Positions 1 through 5,335 of a stretch of DNA of 6,425 nucleotides are shown here, in pieces. Numbering within the stretch: position 1 is the first letter of the stretch; every line of letters starts with the position of its first letter. The notes beneath the pieces were generated by a model. That model had not been told where the DNA came from. It did no database searches and worked only from the letters and a program-made list of their open reading frames with translations. The stretch is taken from the NCBI GenBank assembly GCA_016210435.1, contig JACQUF010000387.1, forward strand, positions 1 through 6,425, given 5' to 3'. The stretch comes from Chloroflexota bacterium. Lineage in GTDB: Bacteria; Chloroflexota; Dehalococcoidia; Lucifugimonadales; Lucifugimonadaceae. A program made the translations under genes and the position numbers.

Positions 1-369
1 CTCGAGCGCGAGGTCGGCGAGGTCCGCCAGCGTGGTGACGTCGAGCCAGCCGTCCGGGACCGCGAGGACGAGGCTTGCCTGTCCATATGCCAGGTCTTCG
101 TAAAGGAGGATGGAATCGCCACCTTCCCTGCGGTACTCGATATACCGGTCCAGGCCCGTGATGCCGATATCCGCGCTTTCTCCATCCACTTCCTGTGTGA
201 TGTCGGAGGAACGCTGGAACAGCACTTCGACGCCCGGCATGGTCGAGATTTCGGCGGTGTAACGCCTCGGATTGGCCCGGTTGACCGGCAGGCCGCAGCT
301 GGCCAGGAGACTGATCGAGGGCTCTTCGAGCGCGCCCTCTGATGGAATCGCTATTCGAAGCCCCGCCAT
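1..369 (-). CDS. hisG: ATP phosphoribosyltransferase catalytic subunit, short form (N-terminal 123 residues; cut by window edge)
   Basis: HisG condenses ATP with PRPP to give phosphoribosyl-ATP, the first step of histidine synthesis, in the cytoplasm. I translated this partial frame directly from the minus strand. It begins MAGLRIAIPSEGALEEP and continues with NPRRYTAEI, GVEVLFQRSSDI, ADIGITGLDRYIEY and a SLVLAVP strand, all in the order of the HisG periplasmic-binding-protein-like fold. The ATG at 369 shares its A with the hisZ stop codon (TGATG) and has a GGAG Shine-Dalgarno at 381-378, 8 nt upstream, so the start is well supported and translation is probably coupled. Adjacent hisZ implies the short form, which lacks the regulatory ACT-like domain, but the C-terminus lies outside the window. 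One oddity is that the usual Lys/Arg-bearing P-(x)-KGR-L signature reads PSEGAL. Identification is firm; activity is inferred from the family. Confidence 0.93.
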   Translation of the reverse strand, partial: MAGLRIAIPSEGALEEPSISLLASCGLPVNRANPRRYTAEISTMPGVEVLFQRSSDITQEVDGESADIGITGLDRYIEYRREGGDSILLYEDLAYGQASLVLAVPDGWLDVTTLADLADLALE

Positions 370-1799
370 CACAGGCGCTCCAGCCTGGGAGTGCCGGCGT
401 CGTCCACGACCGCCACCTCGGTGGCGCCAGACGTGCGGCCAGTACGCACGAGCTCTGTCCTGGAAAGCGGACCCATCGTCAGGATCGCAACGGCGCCTTC
501 CTTGCGCAGAGACTCGGCGTATGCCGCGGCGGCCCGGAACGCCCCACTCGTGGCGGGGCTGACGAGCACGCGGCGGCCGGTTTTGCCGGTACGGATCCTG
601 GTTGACGCCGCAATCACGGAATCCAGGTTGTAGGCAAACCCGGTCGCGGGGATGTCGGCGCCCGCGCCCAGCGAATACATGAGGCCATCGTAGCGCCCGC
701 CGCCGCCATACGAGACGCCGCTCCGGTCCGGGGCGATCAGATCGAACACTGCCCCGGTGTAGTAGGCGATATCCCGCGCCAGCCCGAGATCGACGGTGAT
801 TGCAGAATCCGGAACGCCCTGCGCCAGCGCCGAATCGACAATCGCCTCGAGCTGCGCGAACACCGTTTCCTTGTGCTTCGCGGCCCTGGCCATCTTGCTG
901 CCCCTGTCGATCACTTCGGCGGGCTTGCCGTGCACCTTCGCGATATCGGCTATGAAATCGAGCGCGGCGTCGAGCATCTTCTCGTCATCCACGTTCCGCA
1001 GCTTGAGCGCCAGCCGCGCCATGATCTCGTGGGCGGTCCTTGCTCCGCTCGTCTGGGCGATTGGACCGCCGAGCGTTCTCGAGAGCAGCGATTCGACGAC
1101 CTCGATCGATGCTGCCGGCGCTTCGCCATAGCCGGTGACTGCCTCCCCGTTCCGGAACAGACCGATATCAGCGGCCTGATGCCGGACTTCGTCCCGTACG
1201 GGCCCTCCCGCGCGCAAGCGGCCGACGCTCTGGACCAGGAACAACTGGGCGCGGTCCGATAGCTCGAAAGCCTGAAGGAGGTCCCACAGCAGTCCAACGT
1301 GGCCGATCGTGAGCCGCGGGGAGGCGATGCCGAGCTCTACCAACCCCGACCAGGCCATGGCCATGATTTCACCGTCACCGCGAGGCGCCGAAGCTCCGAT
1401 CAGCTCGGCGCCAGCCTGGAGAAATGCCCCCGGCTCTTTCTCGGCGGGTGTGCCCGGTGTCGGGTAGCGGAACACCGGCCCGGAGTACTGGAAGCGGAGG
1501 GGCAGATCGGAAATTCCAATCTCTTCGATGACGTACCGGATCACGGGCGCGGTGTATTCCGGACGCAGGCTGACAGCAAAGCCCCCGGGGTCAGTGAAGC
1601 TGTAGAGCCGGCTCGCCAGTTCACCGCCGGACTTGCGCAGGAAGAGTTCGGTCTGTTCCAGCAACGGGGTCTCGATCCCGGCGTAACCTCGCAGCTCGAA
1701 ATGCCTGCGACAGCGGACGCGCGCCTCCTCGAGACGCGCGATCTCCTCGGCGGTCAGGTCCCGCGCGATGGGAAGTCGTCTGACGAACCCGGTTTTCAT
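369..1799 (-). CDS. hisZ: ATP phosphoribosyltransferase regulatory subunit HisZ (histidyl-tRNA synthetase paralogue), 476 aa
   Basis: HisZ is a class II synthetase-like protein that binds histidine and activates or feedback-regulates short HisG in a hetero-oligomer. Residues 1-400 follow the HisRS catalytic core: LRPEYTAP at 78-85 (motif-1 region), FRY at 110-112 opening motif 2, Q128 and E132 of the QxGxELIG strand, RDIAYYTG at 342-349, and GGGGRYDGL plus ATGFAYNLD at 365-392. The motif-2 loop is three residues longer than in true HisRS. It lacks the RxE glutamate and the GRYRQF arginine, which argues against aminoacylation. Residues 409-476 form an alpha/beta tail like an anticodon-binding domain, making the protein long for HisZ. 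The frame stays open to 1940, but that extension runs into degV. The ATG at 1799, which begins MKTGFVRRLP, is preferred because homology starts there. hisG begins in the stop codon. HisS proper is the alternative, but it is less likely given the motif losses and the neighbour. Confidence 0.87.
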   Translation of the reverse strand: MKTGFVRRLPIARDLTAEEIARLEEARVRCRRHFELRGYAGIETPLLEQTELFLRKSGGELASRLYSFTDPGGFAVSLRPEYTAPVIRYVIEEIGISDLPLRFQYSGPVFRYPTPGTPAEKEPGAFLQAGAELIGASAPRGDGEIMAMAWSGLVELGIASPRLTIGHVGLLWDLLQAFELSDRAQLFLVQSVGRLRAGGPVRDEVRHQAADIGLFRNGEAVTGYGEAPAASIEVVESLLSRTLGGPIAQTSGARTAHEIMARLALKLRNVDDEKMLDAALDFIADIAKVHGKPAEVIDRGSKMARAAKHKETVFAQLEAIVDSALAQGVPDSAITVDLGLARDIAYYTGAVFDLIAPDRSGVSYGGGGRYDGLMYSLGAGADIPATGFAYNLDSVIAASTRIRTGKTGRRVLVSPATSGAFRAAAAYAESLRKEGAVAILTMGPLSRTELVRTGRTSGATEVAVVDDAGTPRLERL

Positions 1800-1829
1800 A
1801 CGCTCTGAAACATGAGAATAGATCGGGCA

Positions 1830-1835
1830 ATTGTA
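1830..1835 (-). promoter_or_regulatory. Possible -10 element for hisZ-hisG
   Basis: TACAAT on the minus strand differs from the sigma70 -10 consensus at one base. It would place a transcription start near 1823, giving a leader of about 24 nt before the hisZ ATG. No good -35 hexamer sits 16-18 nt upstream (the position reads GCCGGG), so this is tentative. If correct, it supports the 1799 start, because a start further upstream would not be transcribed. Confidence 0.25.
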
Positions 1836-1846
1836 GCTGCTCCCCT

Positions 1847-1852
1847 TATAAT
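1847..1852 (+). promoter_or_regulatory. Perfect -10 box (TATAAT) in front of degV
   Basis: The sequence reads TATAAT, an exact -10 consensus in an otherwise GC-rich spacer. The usual -35 position (about 1824-1829, CGGGCA) is poor. A TTGTAG at 1831-1836 is only 10 nt away, which is too close to act as its -35. The expected start of transcription, 6-8 nt downstream, falls at about 1858-1861, directly against the degV ATG at 1862. The TTATAA core at 1846-1851 is palindromic and might also serve the divergent hisZ direction. Confidence 0.5.
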
Positions 1853-1861
1853 CCCGGCCCC

Positions 1862-2737
1862 ATGGACGAGAGCGGCCTGACGAAACGGCCCGTGGCGGTT
1901 GTGACCGATTCGGCCACTGCCCTGCCCGAACGCCTTGCATTGCAGGCCCACCTCCATATTGCCCGCATGGAAATCACGATCGGCGGGAAGACCTACCAAG
2001 ACGGACCGTTGGGGCTCAGCACGGAACAGTTCGCCCAGCTGAAGGACAGGCAGGCGGTCCCAAAGACTTCTGCGCCGAAGCCGGCCGCCTGGATGGAACA
2101 GTTCCGGGCTGCGCATGATGAAGCGGACTCGATCTTCTGCGTGACTCTTGCCGCGCGTCTCAGCGCCGCGTACGACGCGGCCCGTTCGGCCAGCGAGCTC
2201 GCATTGACCGAGCTCCCGGGTGTTACGATCCGCGTGTTCGATTCAGATACCGCTGCAGGCGCCGAGGGGCTGGTAGCGCTGGCTGCCGCGAAAAAGGCCG
2301 CGGAAGGGGCCTCGCTGGACGCGGTCGAATCGGAGGCCGGGCGTGTGGCGGGCGAGGTCCGGCTCCTCGCCTACCTGGACACCCTGGAATACGTGTGGAG
2401 GAGCGGCCGTGTACCGCGCGTTGCCGTATGGGCTACCTCCCTGTTCGACGTAAAGCCGGTGATGGAGTGGTATCGAGGCAGGGTTGGCTCGGTCGCCCGC
2501 CCGCGTTCGCGGAAGAAGGCTGCCGAGCGCATCCTCGCCGAGATGGAACGCGATATCGGCCGGAAACGGGCCCACGTCATCGTGATGCACGCGGACGCCC
2601 CGGATGATGCCTCCGAGCTGAGACGTCAGATCGAGGCGAGATTCGACTGCGCTGAGCTCCACGTGACGCCATTCGCGGCGTTCATGGCTGCGCACACTGG
2701 CCCCGGACTCGCCGGCGCTGCCTACTGGGCGGAATAG
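1862..2737 (+). CDS. DegV family protein (fatty-acid-binding, FakB-like), 291 aa
   Basis: DegV/FakB proteins are cytoplasmic two-domain carriers that bind one fatty acid. In Firmicutes they present it to the FakA kinase for phosphorylation and entry into phospholipid synthesis. Motifs appear in family order: AVVTDSA at 12-18, VPKTSAP at 66-72, LAARLSAAYDAA at 96-107 in place of the usual LSSxLSGTYxxA, VFDSDTAAGAEG at 125-136, LEYVWRSGRV at 175-184 in place of LxxLxxGGRI, DVKPVME at 196-202, and HTGPGLAG at 278-285. The length of about 290 residues is normal for the family. The ATG at 1862 follows CCCGGCCCC with no Shine-Dalgarno and lies just after a TATAAT box, so the message may be leaderless. 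The gene is divergent from hisZ and convergent with the YIP1-like gene, so it is probably monocistronic. No fakA is visible. Family assignment is firm; the ligand is inferred. Confidence 0.9.
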   Translation: MDESGLTKRPVAVVTDSATALPERLALQAHLHIARMEITIGGKTYQDGPLGLSTEQFAQLKDRQAVPKTSAPKPAAWMEQFRAAHDEADSIFCVTLAARLSAAYDAARSASELALTELPGVTIRVFDSDTAAGAEGLVALAAAKKAAEGASLDAVESEAGRVAGEVRLLAYLDTLEYVWRSGRVPRVAVWATSLFDVKPVMEWYRGRVGSVARPRSRKKAAERILAEMERDIGRKRAHVIVMHADAPDDASELRRQIEARFDCAELHVTPFAAFMAAHTGPGLAGAAYWAE

Positions 2738-2755
2738 AAGCCCCCCGCCCCCTAC

Positions 2756-2825
2756 CTCCCTCCTTCGGCGCGCTCAGGCGCCGTGCTGAGCTTGACGAAG
2801 CGACAAGCTCTTCCAGAGGAGGGAG
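2756..2825. repeat. Nested inverted-repeat element in the convergent intergenic region
   Basis: CTCCCTCC at 2756-2763 is the exact reverse complement of GGAGGGAG at 2818-2825. Extending inward to 2768 and 2813 keeps 11 of 13 positions complementary. Between these arms lie two overlapping hairpins: GCTCAG (2772-2777) with CTGAGC (2786-2791), and GAGCTTG (2788-2794) with CAAGCTC (2804-2810). The two share bases 2788-2791, so they are mutually exclusive. The CTGAGCTTG-x-CGAAG core resembles a palindrome I recall from intergenic repeats in many bacteria, which suggests one copy of a dispersed element. That resemblance comes from memory and was not searched. Confidence 0.55.
2788..2810. terminator. 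Hairpin, possible bidirectional transcription terminator
   Basis: A perfect 7-bp stem, GAGCTTG/CAAGCTC, encloses a 9-nt loop between two convergently transcribed genes, about 50 nt past the degV stop and about 37 nt past the stop of the opposing gene at 2847. Neither strand has a T-tract after the stem, so it is not a textbook Rho-independent terminator. Its position still favours a role in stopping or protecting both transcripts. Confidence 0.35.
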
Positions 2826-2846
2826 TCTTAGACGCTCGACCGACCG

Positions 2847-3449
2847 CTAACTCCCGAACGAGAGGGTGATCGCAGCATAAACAGCTGCGAAGGCGATCCA
2901 CCCAACGGCCGACGCCTGGATGGCTTCCGCCCAGGTGGCCTGGTCATACGTATGCCGGACCGCCGCAGTCATGCAGACGACGGTCCAGACCAGGCCGGCC
3001 ACGAGGAACGGGAATCCCACGAACGGCAGTCTCGAAAACAGCAGGAGAATGGCCGGCGTCATCGACAGGCCTGCCGTGCGCATGAGCCGATTCCAGTCCG
3101 GCTTCTCATCTCCCATCCCGAGCGCCCGTGTTGCAGCAAGGTGAGTAAAGAACACCCATGCGACCCATGCGACGATCGCACCCGCAAGGGCGACGCGGGG
3201 GTCGGCGCTGATCAGCGTTCCGCTCATGGCGGCCGAAAGTCCGGCGAGAAGGACGACCTGCAGCGCCTGGAACGTGCCGAAGCGGTCTTCCCGGACATCA
3301 CGGAAAACCGCCCCGTCGAGCTTGATTGCGCCGTACATCCGGCCCATCAGGTACCGGCTGGTGCGCGTTTGCGGCGGCTCAGCTTCGGGTTGCTGCGCGG
3401 TATCAGGTCTCTCTTCGCTGGGCCCTGGCCTGGGCTCCCGGCCGGTCAC
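2847..3449 (-). CDS. YIP1-like multi-pass membrane protein, 200 aa
   Basis: This is a predicted inner-membrane protein of unknown function. Residues 1-34 are hydrophilic and rich in Pro, Glu and Arg, probably disordered and cytoplasmic. The next segment, MGRMYGAIKLDGAVFRDVRED at 35-55, resembles the conserved entry of bacterial YIP1-family proteins. About five hydrophobic segments follow, near residues 60-82, 86-108, 125-140, 141-164 and 179-197. TAAVRHTYD at 161-169 before the last helix fits the typical YIP1 pattern of a short polar turn there. The start is GTG at 3449, overlapping the upstream TGA as GTGA, which implies coupled translation. An ATG at residue 35 is a possible alternative start that would drop the polar tail. 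It is the last gene of the minus-strand unit. YIP1 membership is moderately sure; no function is claimed. Confidence 0.72.
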   Translation of the reverse strand: MTGREPRPGPSEERPDTAQQPEAEPPQTRTSRYLMGRMYGAIKLDGAVFRDVREDRFGTFQALQVVLLAGLSAAMSGTLISADPRVALAGAIVAWVAWVFFTHLAATRALGMGDEKPDWNRLMRTAGLSMTPAILLLFSRLPFVGFPFLVAGLVWTVVCMTAAVRHTYDQATWAEAIQASAVGWIAFAAVYAAITLSFGS

Positions 3450-4234
3450 CTATCAAAGCCCCAGACCCTGGCAGCCGTCTTCCCCATGACCCACTCGAGC
3501 TCTTCATGCTTTCGGAACGCAGGGTGGTTGCGGACCCCCTCGAGGGCGTTACGGTAGCCCTCCCGCCCCGCCACGGGCGGAAAATCTGAGCCCCACATCA
3601 TTCGTTCGGGGCCCCAGGCGTCGCGGACCAGCTCAATAAGGAGCTGGACAGTCTCGAATTTGAGCATCGGCGCCAGTCTCGGCGGCCGCGGCGTGAATTC
3701 GCCCAGGCCCGGCACCTTGATGTAGGTGTTGAACATCGAGGCGAGTTCGAGCGCCCTCTTGAATTTCGCGTCCCCCGGCGTCGTACCGGGCTTCGCACCG
3801 GCGAGATGCTCCACCACGATCGTGGTCCCGGAGCATTGTTTCACGATCGACCTGAATTCCTCTGAGGCGAGCTGGTCCGTGCTCGCCCCGCAGCTGACCA
3901 CCAGGCCGAGTTCACCCGCCTTCTTCCAGGCCGCGATGGGGTCCGATCCCTTCGACTTCGATTGCGGGTACAGCCGGACGCCCGCTGCGCCCTGCCCCGC
4001 GAGCTTCGCCAACGTCCCCGGCTGGTCGGCATCTTCGGGGTCGAGAAGGACTACGACCTTGAACCTGCCAGGAAACCTCGCCGCGCATTCGAACAGATAG
4101 GTGTTGTCGTAGGTGCCGCCATGCTGGATCAGCACCGCCTCCGACACGCCGTTCGAATTCATCTCGTGCAGCAGCGTTTCAACTGGCTCGAACCAGTTGT
4201 GGCCCGCGTGGCAATGGGTATCGATGATCCGCAT
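3446..4234 (-). CDS. Amidohydrolase-family metal-dependent hydrolase, lactonase-like (COG3618/Amidohydro_2 type), 262 aa
   Basis: This is a TIM-barrel metal hydrolase, probably cytoplasmic, of the group that includes sugar lactonases and 2-pyrone-4,6-dicarboxylate hydrolase. Visible metal or catalytic positions are the N-terminal DTHCH (D5, H7, H9), GAAGVRLYP at 82-90, VVEHLAG with H143 at the end of a barrel strand, IKVPGLGEF at 172-180, and MWGSDFP with D217 at 213-219. This is the standard order. There is no signal peptide. The ATG at 4234 has a strong AAGGGGAG ribosome site about 8 nt upstream and lies 15 nt after the stop of the mutarotase-like gene. Its stop overlaps the next start (GTGA). 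Placement behind a dehydrogenase and a mutarotase-fold protein suggests it opens a sugar-derived lactone. That is inference from context, and decarboxylases and other hydrolases share this fold. Superfamily assignment is firm; the substrate is unknown. Confidence 0.82.
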   Translation of the reverse strand: MRIIDTHCHAGHNWFEPVETLLHEMNSNGVSEAVLIQHGGTYDNTYLFECAARFPGRFKVVVLLDPEDADQPGTLAKLAGQGAAGVRLYPQSKSKGSDPIAAWKKAGELGLVVSCGASTDQLASEEFRSIVKQCSGTTIVVEHLAGAKPGTTPGDAKFKRALELASMFNTYIKVPGLGEFTPRPPRLAPMLKFETVQLLIELVRDAWGPERMMWGSDFPPVAGREGYRNALEGVRNHPAFRKHEELEWVMGKTAARVWGFDR

Positions 4235-4249
4235 TGAGGTCTCCCCTTC

Positions 4250-5332
4250 TCAGCGCTCGATTCCGCCCCGGGGCGTGACACGCTTCACCGGGCCCTTGCC
4301 CGTGAAGGCTATCGCCTGGACGGTTGCCTTGACAGTCTCGCCCGTCTTAAACCGGCGCGCCGTCTTGTTCCTGATCGCAGGGGCAAGGCCGGTATTCGGA
4401 AAGCTCGTGCACGGCTCGAGGCCGACGTTATAGCAGCGACGGTACCACGGGTAGCCATTCCCGCCGCCGAGGTTCCGCCAGAACCAGAGGTACTTGAAAA
4501 CACCGGCCGGGAAGGAGACCCCGAAACCGAGGCCCAGCCTGTCGTTCGTAACCGCGTACCAGCCCTCCTCCATGGCCGTGAAGTAAGCCATGTCCAGCGA
4601 GCGGTCTTCCTTCCCGGGGAATTTTCTGAAGTCGATCGCCCGCCCTGTTTTCGCCGCGGCAGGCTTCGGCCATTCGCCTTTCCAGCCCGGTTTCAGCTTC
4701 GCTCCCGCTCCCATGTCTTCAGGGTGATTGAGGACCGTGCACGGGGCGACGTCGAGGCGGGCACCGGCGGCCAGGAGCGGCGCGCCGATTGCAATGTGCT
4801 CCAGCCACACACAATCGGCAGGCTCCTCGCCCTCGTTGGTTACTGCCTCTTCGACGGTGAGTACGCCGCTCCCTGATTCGATCGAGAGCGTCTTTTCGGC
4901 GCGGAACGGCGTCCTTGCGCCCTTCGCCCAGAATTTCGCGGCGACTCTCCTCGAGTTGTCCTCAACGATCTGCACGTCCCAAGGCATCGTGTTGAGCTCG
5001 CCATGGAGCCCCAGTTCTGCGCCGGCGACGTTCGTCGGGAACCCGCCATGGGGTACGACTGTCTGCCAGCCTCCTTCGTATACGTCGAGCCAGAGGCTGG
5101 TCGGCGAACCCGTAGTGGGCAAGAACCTGCGGGGGTCACGCACCCCCCAGGGTGTTCGCCACATGAAGTCGACGTCGCTCGGCTTGTGCACGAAGCTGTA
5201 TACATCAGCGCCCTTATCCGCGAGCACCGTGACCCTGATTGCCTCGTTCTCGAGAATTACGGTCTTAAGGCCGCGGTAGGTCCAGGCATCGGAGATACGG
5301 CATCCGCTGTTGCGTTCTTCCTGGTAATGCAT
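4250..5332 (-). CDS. DUF4432/aldose-1-epimerase-like protein (galactose mutarotase fold), 360 aa
   Basis: This is a predicted cytoplasmic beta-sandwich protein acting on, or binding, a sugar. Recognisable family features are the opening YRGLKTVILENEAIRV at 19-34 followed by KGADVYSF and HKPSDVDFMW at 49-58, the GGWQTVVPHGG segment at 87-97, LHGELN at 109-114, WLEHIAIG at 176-183, NHPEDMG at 202-208, and GLEPCTSFPNTG at 304-315 near the C-terminus. H110, H179 and E306 are the best candidates for the His/Glu pair that mutarotases use. This is inferred from position, because DUF4432 proteins diverge strongly from GalM. The gene starts 3 nt after the dehydrogenase stop (TAACCAATG) and ends 15 nt before the hydrolase gene, so it is clearly co-transcribed. 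It could interconvert anomers for the dehydrogenase, or could be an isomerase. The fold assignment is fairly sure; the reaction is not. Confidence 0.8.
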   Translation of the reverse strand: MHYQEERNSGCRISDAWTYRGLKTVILENEAIRVTVLADKGADVYSFVHKPSDVDFMWRTPWGVRDPRRFLPTTGSPTSLWLDVYEGGWQTVVPHGGFPTNVAGAELGLHGELNTMPWDVQIVEDNSRRVAAKFWAKGARTPFRAEKTLSIESGSGVLTVEEAVTNEGEEPADCVWLEHIAIGAPLLAAGARLDVAPCTVLNHPEDMGAGAKLKPGWKGEWPKPAAAKTGRAIDFRKFPGKEDRSLDMAYFTAMEEGWYAVTNDRLGLGFGVSFPAGVFKYLWFWRNLGGGNGYPWYRRCYNVGLEPCTSFPNTGLAPAIRNKTARRFKTGETVKATVQAIAFTGKGPVKRVTPRGGIER

Positions 5333-5335
5333 TGG

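Noticed and set aside
369..1799. Annotation as a functional histidyl-tRNA synthetase (hisS)
   Set aside because: Key motif-2 residues are missing, the loop is remodelled, and the gene overlaps hisG, all of which point to HisZ.
1299..1808. 169-codon plus-strand open frame antisense to hisZ
   Set aside because: It is fully covered by the conserved HisZ core on the other strand, and no domain or ribosome site supports it.
1800..1940. Upstream extension of hisZ to an ATG at 1940
   Set aside because: It would overlap degV by about 80 bases and add 47 residues with no similarity to HisZ, while the ATG at 1799 begins exactly where homology starts.
2243..2695. 150-codon minus-strand open frame inside degV
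   Set aside because: It is a shadow of the well-supported DegV gene, with no recognisable features.
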